A stretch of 64,000 bases of DNA, from contig JADLDI010000002.1 in the NCBI GenBank assembly GCA_020846745.1, positions 1-64,000 on the forward strand, given 5' to 3'. Numbering within the stretch: position 1 is the stretch's first letter; every line of letters begins with the position of its first letter. The DNA is from Bryobacterales bacterium. Its GTDB lineage: Bacteria > Acidobacteriota > Terriglobia > Bryobacterales > Bryobacteraceae. Under the pieces are notes generated by a model, which saw nothing but the letters and a program-made list of their open reading frames with translations, was not told the DNA's origin and ran no database searches. The position numbers were made by a program, and so were the translations under genes. Of this stretch, positions 27,976 to 37,000 are shown piece by piece.

Positions 27976-28490
27976 TGATCTACCGGATTGTTAAGTACGG
28001 CGATCCGATTCTCGAGACGCCCGCCGCGGACGTCACCGAATTCGGCACGCCCGAACTGAAACAACTTGTGGACGATATGTTCGAAACCATGTACGCCAAC
28101 AAAGGCATCGGACTCGCCGCCCCACAGATCGCTGTGTCTCAGCGGCTGACCGTTATCGACCCGTCCGCTGCCGAAGACGCCACCCAGAAGGTCGTCCTCA
28201 TCAACCCGGAAATCATCGTGCGCGAAGGAACGCAGATCGGCGAAGAAGGCTGCCTCTCGATTCCCGGCTTCCGTGAAGACGTCAAACGCGCCAAACACGT
28301 CGTTGTCCGCGCCAGGAACGTCGAAGGTGAAACCGTCGAGTTGCCCGGCGACGACCTGCTGGCCCGCGCCATGCAACACGAAATCGACCACCTTAACGGC
28401 ATCCTCTTTCTGTCGCACCTATCGATGCTCAAGCGCGACCTCATCCGGCGTAAAATCCGGAAACTGCAAAAAGCGGGCGAGTGGAATTAG
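27975..28490 (+). CDS. def: Peptide deformylase
   Basis: This 171-residue metalloenzyme removes the formyl group from nascent proteins. All three family motifs are present: GIGLAAPQI, EGCLSIPG (metal-binding Cys) and HEIDHLNG (two metal-binding His and the catalytic Glu). The start overlaps the aroC stop and the stop is three bases before fmt. The def-fmt pairing couples formylation and deformylation and is widely conserved. Confidence 0.97.
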   Translation: MIYRIVKYGDPILETPAADVTEFGTPELKQLVDDMFETMYANKGIGLAAPQIAVSQRLTVIDPSAAEDATQKVVLINPEIIVREGTQIGEEGCLSIPGFREDVKRAKHVVVRARNVEGETVELPGDDLLARAMQHEIDHLNGILFLSHLSMLKRDLIRRKIRKLQKAGEWN

Positions 28491-28493
28491 CCC

Positions 28494-29420
28494 GTGCGCG
28501 TCGCCTTCCTGGGAACTCCTGAGTTTGCGGTTCCCACCCTCGACCGGTTGATGGCACGCGGCCACGATGTCCTTGCCGTCTTCACTCAACCGGACCGTCC
28601 GCGGGGCCGCGGTCAACAACTAGCCTGGTCGCCCGTCAAGGAAGCGGCCGTCCGCCACAACCTCGAAATCTATCAGCCCGAACGCATCCGCAAGCCCGAA
28701 AACGTCGAGTTACTCCGCTCCCTCTCGCTCGATGCGATCGTGGTTGTCGGTTACGGCCAGATTATTCCTCAGAACATCATCGACATTCCCCAACTGGGCA
28801 TCGTCAACGTCCACGCCTCGCTCCTGCCTAAGTACCGCGGAGCCGCGCCCATCCAGTGGGCCATCGCGAACGGCGAAACCGTCACCGGCATCACCACCAT
28901 GCAGATCAACGCCGGGCTCGACACCGGCGACATGCTGCTCAAGTGGGAAACTCCGATCGGGCCGGAAGAAACTTCCATCGATTTAGCCCTCCGCATGGCG
29001 CCCGCCGGAGCTGACTTACTCATCGAAACGTTAGACGGTTTAGGCTCGGCCGCCGTCAAACCAATCCCACAGAACAACTCGGAAGCGACCCTCGCGCCCA
29101 TCCTCAAGAAAGAGGATGGTCTTATCGATTGGACTTGGCCAGCGGCCAAGATACACGCCCGCTGCCGCGGCTTCCAACCCTGGCCCGGTACGTACACCAG
29201 CTTCAGAAACCAGCTCCTGCAAATTCGGAAGTGCGCGGTCGCCGTGGACATCGGCTTAGCGCCTGGCCAGTTACGCCCCGAAAAAAATCGGCTGTTAGTC
29301 GGCTGCGGTGAATCCACTTCTCTAGAATTACTCGAACTACAACTCCCCGGTAAGAAGCGCATGCCCGCGGGAGCATTTATGAACGGCTATCGGCCACAAG
29401 CTCAGGAACAACTCGGATGA
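28494..29420 (+). CDS. fmt: Methionyl-tRNA formyltransferase
   Basis: This 308-residue enzyme formylates initiator Met-tRNA using 10-formyl-THF. It begins at a GTG (VRVAFLGTPEFAVPTL). Family motifs are VNVHASLLPKYRGAAPIQWA (with catalytic His and Asn) and the loop GLDTGDMLLK. The C-terminal domain (about 205-308) has the OB-like fold used for tRNA binding. The stop overlaps the argJ start (ATGA at 29417-29420). Confidence 0.97.
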   Translation: MRVAFLGTPEFAVPTLDRLMARGHDVLAVFTQPDRPRGRGQQLAWSPVKEAAVRHNLEIYQPERIRKPENVELLRSLSLDAIVVVGYGQIIPQNIIDIPQLGIVNVHASLLPKYRGAAPIQWAIANGETVTGITTMQINAGLDTGDMLLKWETPIGPEETSIDLALRMAPAGADLLIETLDGLGSAAVKPIPQNNSEATLAPILKKEDGLIDWTWPAAKIHARCRGFQPWPGTYTSFRNQLLQIRKCAVAVDIGLAPGQLRPEKNRLLVGCGESTSLELLELQLPGKKRMPAGAFMNGYRPQAQEQLG

Positions 29421-30595
29421 TTTTTCCACTCGGTTACAAGTACGCCTCCACTTACGCAAAGATTCGCAAGGCTAAGAAGGACGATCTCGCCTTGATTGTG
29501 TCCGATGCGCCGGCCGTCGCGGCCGCGGTGTTCACCCAAAACCGTGTGAAAGCGGCGCCCGTGATCCTGGCCCAGAAAAACCTGAAATCGTCGCGCGGCA
29601 AACTCAAGGCCATCATGGTCAACGCGGGCAACGCCAACTGCGCCACCCGCACCGGAGCCGAGGTCGCCCGGCAAACCTGCCAGGCCGCCGCCCAAGCCTT
29701 GGCCGTCCACCCCAACCTCATACTCCCCTGCTCTACCGGTGTAATCGGCGTCGAACTCGACCCCACCAGGATCACCAAAGCGCTCCCCGGCTTAGTAAAG
29801 AAACTCTCGCCCCACAGCTTCCAACAGGTCGCCGAAGCCATCATGACCACCGACCTCGTCCCCAAGACTTCTTCGGCCGAGATCAGCCTCTCCGGTGGCT
29901 CGGTAACTATTGCCGGCATGACCAAAGGCTCCGGCATGATCCAGCCCAACATGGCCACGACGCTAGGCTTTCTTATGACCGACGCCGCCATCCCCTCGGC
30001 GCTGGTTCCCACCCTTCTCAAGCAAGCCACCGACGTCAGCTACAACCGCATCTCCGTAGACGGCGACACCTCCACCAACGACACGCTCGTATTAATGGCC
30101 AACGGCGCATCCGCCGTCGAACTAACTTCCAAAGACCAGGACCTCTTCTTAGAGGCCCTCTCCCGCGTCGCCCAGGAGTTAGCCTCCAAAATCGCCCGTG
30201 ACGGCGAAGGAGCCCGAAAGTTAGTAACCATCCAAGTTAACGGCGCTAAGTCTGACGATGACGCCACCCGCATCGCCCGCGGCATCGCCAACTCGCCCCT
30301 GGTCAAAACCGCCATCGCCGGATCCGACCCCAACTGGGGCCGCATCATCTCCGCCGCCGGCAACTCCGGCGCGGACTTCGACCCCGCCAAGGTCAGCATT
30401 GCCATGCAAGGCGTACTGGTCTGCGAAAACGGCCTGGCCGCCGATTTTTCCGAAAAACAACTCAAAAAGCGCCTCAACGACAGAGACTGCCTCATCCAAT
30501 TCCAAATCGCCGGCAAAGGCAAAGGCAAATCCAAATTCTGGACCTGCGACTTCACCGAAGGCTACATAGAAATCAACGGCAGCTACCGCACTTAA
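29417..30595 (+). CDS. argJ: ArgJ, glutamate/ornithine N-acetyltransferase
   Basis: This 392-residue protein catalyses acetyl transfer in arginine synthesis. Members recycle acetyl from acetylornithine to glutamate, and some also use acetyl-CoA. The self-cleavage and nucleophile site is in KGSGMIQPNMATTLGF, with cleavage expected before the first Thr of the AT-T pair. VNAGNANC and LPCSTGVIG are further family blocks. Whether it is mono- or bifunctional cannot be read from sequence. It ends the aroC operon, just before a repeat-rich region. Confidence 0.95.
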   Translation: MIFPLGYKYASTYAKIRKAKKDDLALIVSDAPAVAAAVFTQNRVKAAPVILAQKNLKSSRGKLKAIMVNAGNANCATRTGAEVARQTCQAAAQALAVHPNLILPCSTGVIGVELDPTRITKALPGLVKKLSPHSFQQVAEAIMTTDLVPKTSSAEISLSGGSVTIAGMTKGSGMIQPNMATTLGFLMTDAAIPSALVPTLLKQATDVSYNRISVDGDTSTNDTLVLMANGASAVELTSKDQDLFLEALSRVAQELASKIARDGEGARKLVTIQVNGAKSDDDATRIARGIANSPLVKTAIAGSDPNWGRIISAAGNSGADFDPAKVSIAMQGVLVCENGLAADFSEKQLKKRLNDRDCLIQFQIAGKGKGKSKFWTCDFTEGYIEINGSYRT

Positions 30596-30606
30596 ACCGC
30601 TGGCGC

Positions 30607-30839
30607 CACGACCGCGAGGGCGTGTGCAAAAACGCCGCGAATGCGAGTCAGTGCGCCGAGCCGCGACCGCAAGGGCGTGAGAAAAAATCCGCTGAATGCG
30701 ATTCAGCACCGCGCCCCGGGTCCGGTAAACCACTGCAAACACGCACTGCTCCGGAAACAGAACCGCAACCGTAAGGGCGCGGGCCGCGTTTTTTCTCAAT
30801 CTTGCAAGGGAGCGGTGTTCTGGATTTTTGCACACGCCC
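30607..30839. repeat. Nested direct and inverted repeats downstream of argJ
   Basis: Two imperfect direct copies (30607-30655 and 30656-30707) share the order CGACCGC, AAGGGCGTG or GAGGGCGTG, an A-run, then GAATGCGA and TCAG. A third related GTAAGGGCGCG block lies at 30771-30781. GGGCGTGTGCAAAAA (30618-30632) is an exact inverted match to 30825-30839. TGAGAAAAAA (30678-30687) inversely matches 30789-30798. The whole could fold into a long cruciform or RNA hairpin. No gene is apparent in 30596-30858. Confidence 0.65.
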
Positions 30840-30858
30840 CCAGCTCGACTTTGTCCAA

Positions 30859-31472
30859 TCAGGTTGCATAGTAGAGGGCTTCAGAAAACAGTTGTAGAAG
30901 GGGCGAACGGGATTTTGTGGTGTGTTTGGCGGAAGAGGACATGAACAAATCGGCGTGCGCCCAGAGGTGGCGGCGAACGGCCGCGAGGGCGTCGGAGAAG
31001 GTCGGAACGGGTTTTTGGTACCAGGCTGCGAATAACACGGGCAGGCGCTTTCGAGAGTGAAGTTGGGATGCCGACAAGGTCACCATCGAGAACAGCGCAA
31101 GGTGAATAGGAGTGCTGCGAGCGCTGGCCTTATCGGACCATTGGCGTTGGTTTCCACCCCGAGATGGGCGCGTACTTCTTCGAAGGTGACCTCCAACTGC
31201 CAACGGCAAACGTAATCGGCAATGATCGCGAGTGGCTTGTCGTGAGGATCGGTGCACAGCAGGGCTAGCGGCTCAAAGCGGCCTTCCGGGTCACGGATCA
31301 AAACCCAGCGGATGAGCGCCGGGGGGAGACCGCCGTGGTACCAGATGGCGGTTCCGCAACAGAATTGAACCCGGCGTCCGGTATTGCCATACCAGTTGGG
31401 GACCGTGGCGGTCTGCCGGCGCGTTTTGCGATCAACCAAGCGGGATTGCAGAGAAGGCAGCCGCGCTCCTTT
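30859..31472 (-). pseudogene. Broken transposase (IS4/IS701-like DDE type)
   Basis: Minus-strand translation gives a transposase C-terminal region: KGARLPSLQSRL, TAIWYHGG, RWVLIRDPEGRF, LCTDPHDKPLAII and RWQLEVTFEEVRAHLGVET. Directly after GVET (about 31146) the frame fails. The continuation QRQWSDKASARSTP is found one frame over and runs to a stop at 30859, so one base has been lost. The N-terminal part that should carry the first catalytic acids is missing. The element is therefore inactive. No terminal inverted repeats could be assigned with confidence. Confidence 0.7.
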
Positions 31473-31586
31473 AATGGCCAGTCTGCCTGGATGCCCGCGG
31501 CGACGTGCGTCCGCCTCTGCGACGTCGGCTTGGATCTGATTGAGATTCGTCGCCAAGCCGCTGTGCGACTCGACGTAGGCGGCCAA

Positions 31587-31724
31587 TCCAATGGCTTTCA
31601 GTTCCGCCGAGTCAAGCAGATGCTTGGAAACCCTGAGCGAGCTTTTGTCGGCATCCGCCTCGATCTGCGATGTGGAGACCTTGCGCGTGTTGCCCATCGT
31701 GGACAAGCGCACCTTGATGCAGAC
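31587..31724 (-). pseudogene. 5' fragment of a conserved unknown gene, cut by the transposase remnant
   Basis: In the same frame as the transposase remnant but upstream of it, the translation reads VCIKVRLSTMGNTRKV, then IEADADKSSLRVSKHLLDS. This looks like the N-terminus of a widespread small hypothetical family, perhaps DUF3150-like. That recognition is from memory and uncertain. The similarity stops near residue ELKAIG, after which the transposase-type sequence begins. The fragment appears to be a gene interrupted by the mobile element or a deletion. Confidence 0.35.
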
Positions 31725-31860
31725 GGTCTTGCTCGCAAGATCGACGCCCGGGTCGGTGACGGGGATGCTCCCGGGCCGCCGCCACCGTCGCCGTTGTTGG
31801 CGACCGCAGAGGAAGCGGTGACCGGCGGTGGCGCGGCCTCCGCGAACGGAAACAGCAATG

Positions 31861-32094
31861 CTGTTGACATCGGTGACCTCCAGATCCATTGAGGACAAGG
31901 ACGTCCTCGCCTTCGCCGTCGCGCAGAATCGCTGCTCATCACGCACAATCGGCTCCACTTCGTGCGCCTTCATCGACATCGCAATGAGCCCCACGCTGGC
32001 ATCGTCGTGTAGGGTGGACCTCGACTACGCGGAAGTCGCGCAACGAATTCACGCGGCCATCGATCACAGGCTGTACCGGGAGGCCGGACCGTGA
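31861..32094 (+). pseudogene. Frameshifted DUF5615 (PIN-like) toxin-type gene remnant
   Basis: One frame gives SIEDKDVLAFAVAQNR. The next frame continues with LLITHNRLHFVRLHRH and EPHAGIVV, then hits a stop. The first frame resumes with VDLDYAEVAQRIHAAI. Joined together this is the DUF5615/Mut7-C PIN-like pattern, usually paired with a DUF433 antitoxin. Two frameshifts are needed, so the gene is decayed. No DUF433 partner is recognisable nearby. It lies opposite the transposase remnants in a scar of dead genes. Confidence 0.5.
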
Positions 32095-32134
32095 ACAGGG
32101 ACGTTCGCCCGAAATATCATTTCGCCCCACATAA

Positions 32135-32485
32135 TCATGGGGTAGCGTAGATTAGGGTGGCGCGGCCGCCGGCTTCCAGGTAGATACACTGCTCGCCTAA
32201 TTTGGCGCTAAGCCGCGCCAGGAACTCCTTCAGGTCTTCCAGTTTCGTCTGTTCGAGCAGCGCGACGGAGAACTGGCGGTGTTCGCCGTAGGACTCCTGC
32301 CTGTCGCGATCGGTCCAGTAGCCGAAGATGTTGCCGGCGGCGGCGGTGTATCCGCCGAAGTTCTCCATCAGGAACGCGTGCACTTCATCCTCAAGGAGCA
32401 TGTCGCCGCGCCGGCGTTCCTTCAATTTCAGCGAAGGTAACAGAAACACGGCCGTCATTCCCAGCGGCTGTTCGAAGAAAGCCAT
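32135..32485 (-). CDS. Small conserved-looking protein of unknown function
   Basis: The open frame reaches 32650, but the likely start is the ATG at 32485 (MAFFEQPLGMTAVFLLP), giving 116 residues with no signal peptide. The C-terminal half alternates charged helix and beta-like segments (EHRHQFS-like region, then LKEFLARLSAKLGEQ, then GRATLIYA). I do not recognise a family with certainty; a distant DUF3574-like ferredoxin fold is one idea. It is divergent from the nitrilase-family gene with only 31 bases between starts, and an inverted repeat fills that gap. Confidence 0.6.
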   Translation of the reverse strand: MAFFEQPLGMTAVFLLPSLKLKERRRGDMLLEDEVHAFLMENFGGYTAAAGNIFGYWTDRDRQESYGEHRQFSVALLEQTKLEDLKEFLARLSAKLGEQCIYLEAGGRATLIYATP

Positions 32486-32487
32486 GC

Positions 32488-32512
32488 CCTGAGTGTACGT
32501 GCAATACTCAGG
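32488..32512. promoter_or_regulatory. Inverted repeat in a 31-base divergent gap
   Basis: CCTGAGT (32488-32494) and ACTCAGG (32506-32512) are perfect inverted arms with an 11-base spacer. They lie between the starts of the minus-strand unknown gene (32485) and the plus-strand nitrilase-like gene (32517). They would overlap the ribosome binding sites of both. This fits either a shared operator or a translational hairpin. Confidence 0.45.
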
Positions 32513-32516
32513 TGTA

Positions 32517-33809
32517 ATGAAACGTCTGCTCAGTGGGATCGTAACGGCGGCTACGTTGAGCGCCGCGGGTGTGGACTGGCGGCAATCGGCGTTTGCCAAT
32601 GCGGATGGATGGTCGACGTGGGCAGCGCGGCCGGAGATTGCACCGCGCACCTATATCGAACCGGTGATCAGCCGGGGCGAGGCGGGGTCGCTAGCCGTTT
32701 CCGGGAACTCGAACGCGGCGGCTTACGGCGGATGGGAGCGGCCGATCGACGTGCAGCCGGGACGCTGGTATAAGTTTGTGGCGCACTACAAGGCCTCCAC
32801 CGTCTCGCATGAAGCGGTGCAGGTGGTAGCGCGGATCGACTGGCGAACTCCGGACAAGCGCGCCGGCCAGCCTGACTATGCCTGGAAAGTGATTCCGGTG
32901 GGCGAGGGGTGGAAGCGCCTGGAGGTAGAGGCGCCGGCGCCCGCAAAGGCGGCGAGAGCGAACTTGCAGCTCTACATCCAGAACGCTCCGCAAGGTGTGG
33001 TGTATTGGGACGACCTATCGTTTTCCGAGATCGCCACGCCCGGTCCGCGGAAGGTGACGGTTGCGTCGGTCAATTTCCGTCCGCCCAGGACCGGCGATGC
33101 CGCCTTAAGTGTCCGGAAGTTCCTGGAACTGGTGGATTCAAAGGTCAGCACGGGGACCGATGTCATTCTGCTGCCGGAGGGCATCACGATCGTTTCTACG
33201 GGAAAGAAGTACGCCGATGTGGCGGAGACGATCCCTGGACCCACCACGACAAAGCTGGGCGAGATGGCCAAGCAAAAGAACGCCTACATTGTGGCGGGGA
33301 TTTACGAACGGGAAGGCGTAGCCATGTATAACACGGCGGTGCTGCTCGACCGGAAGGGTCAACTGGTGGGCAAGTATCGCAAAGTGTACCTGCCGCGCGA
33401 GGAGATCGAAGGCGGGCTGACGCCGGGCAACGACTATCCGGTGTTCACGACCGATTTCGGCAAGGTGGGCGTGATGATCTGCTGGGACCTGCAATATGCC
33501 GATCCGGCTCGCGCGCTGGCCCGGCGCGGCGCCGAGATGTTGCTGCTGCCTATCTGGGGCGGCAACGAACATTTGGGGAAGGCGCGCGCGATCGAGAACC
33601 GCGTGTTCCTGATCGCCTCAGGCTACGACTATCCAACCTACATTATGGACCCGGATGGCGAGATCTTATCTGTGGCGAAAGACAACGGAACACTGGCAGC
33701 CGCCACCATCGACTTAAACAAGCGTTACTACGACGAGTGGCTGGGAGACATGAGGGGGCGGTTCATGAAAGAAATTCGTGTGGACGTTGCGACAGAGCCA
33801 AACGAGTAG
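32517..33809 (+). CDS. Secreted carbon-nitrogen hydrolase (nitrilase superfamily) with N-terminal carbohydrate-binding-like domain
   Basis: The ATG at 32517 gives 430 residues with a short signal-like N-terminus (MKRLLSGIVTAATLSAAG). Residues about 20-172 look like a jelly-roll CBM-type module (WERPIDVQPGRWYKF, VVYWDDLSFSE). The nitrilase domain follows from about 180. It has the Glu-Lys-Cys triad: Glu221 in LLPEGI, Lys289 in KYRKVYLPREE and Cys322 in MICWDLQY. Such enzymes hydrolyse amides or nitriles. Export and a sugar-binding-like module suggest an extracellular amide substrate, but that is inference. Confidence 0.85.
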   Translation: MKRLLSGIVTAATLSAAGVDWRQSAFANADGWSTWAARPEIAPRTYIEPVISRGEAGSLAVSGNSNAAAYGGWERPIDVQPGRWYKFVAHYKASTVSHEAVQVVARIDWRTPDKRAGQPDYAWKVIPVGEGWKRLEVEAPAPAKAARANLQLYIQNAPQGVVYWDDLSFSEIATPGPRKVTVASVNFRPPRTGDAALSVRKFLELVDSKVSTGTDVILLPEGITIVSTGKKYADVAETIPGPTTTKLGEMAKQKNAYIVAGIYEREGVAMYNTAVLLDRKGQLVGKYRKVYLPREEIEGGLTPGNDYPVFTTDFGKVGVMICWDLQYADPARALARRGAEMLLLPIWGGNEHLGKARAIENRVFLIASGYDYPTYIMDPDGEILSVAKDNGTLAAATIDLNKRYYDEWLGDMRGRFMKEIRVDVATEPNE

Positions 33810-33874
33810 GGATCAGCTTGCGGCGTTTATTAAGGTACGTTAATCGCAAACTCTAAAGTTCGGTACTGATTGCA

Positions 33875-33893
33875 CTTGCGCGCCAGGCGCAAG
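33875..33893. terminator. Candidate terminator hairpin after the nitrilase-like gene
   Basis: CTTGCGC (33875-33881) pairs with GCGCAAG (33887-33893) across a 5-base loop, 66 bases after the stop. No T-run follows. The remaining DNA to 34094 holds the promoter and leader of the TonB receptor. Confidence 0.35.
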
Positions 33894-33988
33894 AATTCGA
33901 TCAAAAAGCGGCGGGTTCAAAGGCGGAAAGAGTTGAGAAGAACAACGTTTATGCGTCTGACAACCGCGATGAAAATTAAAACATATTC

Positions 33989-34018
33989 TTGACTGAATAT
34001 CGTTTGATCGGCTATTGT
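33989..34018 (+). promoter_or_regulatory. Candidate sigma-70-type promoter of the second TonB receptor
   Basis: TTGACT (33989-33994) and TATTGT (34013-34018) are 18 bases apart, in a locally AT-rich stretch. Transcription would begin near 34025, leaving a leader of about 70 bases before the GTG start. Confidence 0.5.
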
Positions 34019-34024
34019 AAGCTC

Positions 34025-34068
34025 AGCCGAAAGGCTTAAGCATTCAGGGCCTATCCGCGATTTCGCGG
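34025..34068 (+). ncRNA. Possible structured leader RNA of the TonB receptor mRNA
   Basis: Just after the predicted transcription start, AGCC-GAAA-GGCT (34025-34036) forms a hairpin with a GNRA tetraloop. CCGCG-ATTT-CGCGG (34055-34068) forms a second hairpin. A conserved-looking linker with CAGGGCC lies between them. I could not match it to a known riboswitch class. It may be a cis-regulatory RNA or only a stabilising leader. Confidence 0.3.
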
Positions 34069-34094
34069 GAGTGACCGTTCTTTGGAGTAACTCT

Positions 34095-37000
34095 GTGAAC
34101 AGTCGTGTTCTTTCGTATTTCCTTCTCACCGCTGCGATCTCTGTTCCGCTCGCCGCACAGGAGTTTCGTGCCACGATCTCCGGCGAAGTGACAGATCCGG
34201 CCGGTGCGGCCATAACGGGCGCCAAGGTGGTGGCGACGAGCGTGGAACGCAACGTTCCCTATACCGCCGAAACCAACGAGGCGGGCCGCTATATCATTCA
34301 ATTCCTACTACCCGGCAAGTATGTCATTACTGCCGAGAAGACGGGATTCAAGAAGTATGTCCAACCCGAGTTAACGCTGCTGGCCAGCGACCGGCGCGGT
34401 ATCGATATCAAACTCGAATTGGGCGAGGTGAGCGCCAGCGTGACCGTTTCCGGCGAAGCAGCCGTACTGCAAACCGAAACGGCAACCCAACGTTCAACCT
34501 TTGAGAACCGGATTGTCGAGAATGTTCCGTCGGGTGGACGCAACATGTTCGCACTGATGTACAACCAGCCGGGCGTAGTGAAGACGAGCACCTACTGGGG
34601 CTCGATGGAATTGTATGCATCGGGCAACGTGAATGGCGTGTCGGTGGGCGGCGGACGTCAAGGCGAAAACGAAACCGTACTCGACGGCGTGGCCAATACA
34701 CGCAGCGACCGCGGTATTTCATTCGTACCTTCCTTGAACGGTACGCAGGAATTTACGGTTCAATCGAATTCTTACGACGCGCAGTTTGGCCGCACGGGCG
34801 GCGGCGTCACGATGATCACCGTAAAGTCCGGAACCAACGCGCTGCATGGCCAGTTGTTTGAGTTCCTGAAGAACGAGAAACTGCGCACCAACGACTGGAT
34901 CGCCAACAAACAGGGCGAGACCGATCCGGTGCCATTTAAGAACAACACGTTTGGTTTCGAAGTGGACGGTCCGTTCTACATTCCGAAGGTGTTCGACGGC
35001 CGCAACAAGGCGTTTTTCATGCTGTCGCTCGAAAGTTTGCGCGAACGGTCGTTGGGCGGCCAGTTACGGACGCTGCCGACGGCCGAGCAGATGCGCGGCG
35101 ACTTCTCGCAATTGCTGAATGGGGATGGCAACCGCGTGACGATTTACGATCCGCTAACGACCACGCTGGCAGCCGATAACAAGACATTGGTTCGCCAACC
35201 CTTTGCAGGCAATATTATTCCGTCGACACGGATTAATCCGATCGCGGCGAAAGTGGCGGCGTTTTACCCGGCGGCCAACCTGGCTGGTGACGGTCCGCAA
35301 CATATCGATAACTATGTGAAGCGGTTGCCGGACAAGAACTCCTATGATTCGTGGCTGGGCAAGTTCGACTATATGTTCAGCGATAGGAGCCGGGTGTCGG
35401 GCCGCTACGGCCAGACGCCGTGGTCGAACTGGGCAAAGCTGGTATGGGGCAACAACCCCGCCGAGCCGAGCGGCGAGTATCCGTCGATGCGCATCTTCCG
35501 TAACTGGGGCGCAGACTGGACGTACACGATTTCGCCGACCGTGGTGTTCAACCTGCGCGGCGGTCTGGCCCGGTACGAAGGACTGTCGGGGAACACCTAC
35601 GGCGCGGGGTACGATCCGGCGCAGTTAGGCTTCCCCACGTCGTTGACCAGCCAGTTCTACAACTATCAGTTTCCGCGGTTCAACATGGGTACCTATTCGG
35701 AATTGGGCGCCAGCGGCTTCAGCGATGAAGCGCACGATACCTGGAGCCTGCAGCCGAACGTGAGCTGGACGAAGGGCCGCCACTTCGTGAAGATCGGCAC
35801 TGAGTTCCGGCGCTACAACGACAACAACCGCAGCACGGGCTACGCCAGCGGCCTCTACAGCTTCACCTCCGCCTGGACCCAGGCCGATCCGACTCGCGCG
35901 GACAGCGGCTCCGGTAACGAGTTTGCCTCGTTCCTGCTGGGCTATCCGGCCGGTGGACAGGTGGACAAGAACATCTTCCCGGCTTACCGATCGCACTACT
36001 ATGCCGGGTATGTGCAGGACGACTTCAAGATGACGTCGAAGCTGACGCTGAACCTGGGCCTTCGTTGGGATTATGAATCGCCGCGCTACGAGCGGTTCGA
36101 TCGCATGATCCGCGGATTCGCATTCGGCCAGGCCAGTCCGATCGCGGGCCAGGTGAAAGCGAATTCAGCGGCGGCGAACTGCGCAGCCTGCCAGGCGGGC
36201 CTGACCGGTGGTTTGATCTACGCTACCTCCGGCAACCGCTTTGCCTTCGATCCGAAGAAGAAGAATTTTCAGCCCCGTATCGGCGTCGCCTACCAGATGA
36301 CCTCGAAGCTGGTGTTCCGCGGCGGCTACGGTCTCAGCTACCTGGGTCAGTCCTCCAATGGACAGACGTACGGTTACAGCCGCAGCACTTCACTTGTCGC
36401 TTCTACGGACGGCGGGTTGAAACCGGCAGTGGACCTGACGAACCCCTATCCCGCGAATCTGTTTGCGAACGGCCAGTTGCTGCAACCGATCGGTAACTCG
36501 CAGGGCCTGAGCACGAACATCGGCCAGGGCATCTCCGCGCAATACCTCAACCGTCCGCTACCGTACTCGCAGCAGTATTCGGCCGGCTTCCAGTATTCGC
36601 TGTGGGGCGGCTGGGTTGGCGAAGCGAGCTACGTTGGCAATATCACGCGGCGCCTGCCGGTCTCGATGGGCTTAAACTACATTCCGGCCGATGTTTTGAA
36701 CAGCATCCCGGTGGAACAGCGCCAGTCGTACTTCACCGCCCCGGTTGCCAACCCCATGGTTGGTTTGCTGCCGGGCACGGGAATTAACGGGTCGACAGTG
36801 CCTCGCGCCCAGTTACTCTATGCCTATCCGCAATACGGCCAAGTGACCATCACCGACGTTCCGGCCGGGCGCCAGCGGTACGACTCGGCGCAGTTCCGGT
36901 TGAACCGCCGGTTCGCCAACGGCTTCACCATGACCGTGTCGTACACGATCGCGAAAACGCTTGAGCAGGTATCGCTGCTCAACGCGCAAGACGTGAATCT

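Noticed and set aside
30607..30839. CRISPR array
   Set aside because: Copies are few, imperfect and unevenly spaced, with inverted arms; there are no spacers of constant length and no cas genes.
34021..34094. Cobalamin or cyclic-di-GMP riboswitch before the TonB receptor
   Set aside because: The leader is too short and lacks the conserved core sequences of those classes.
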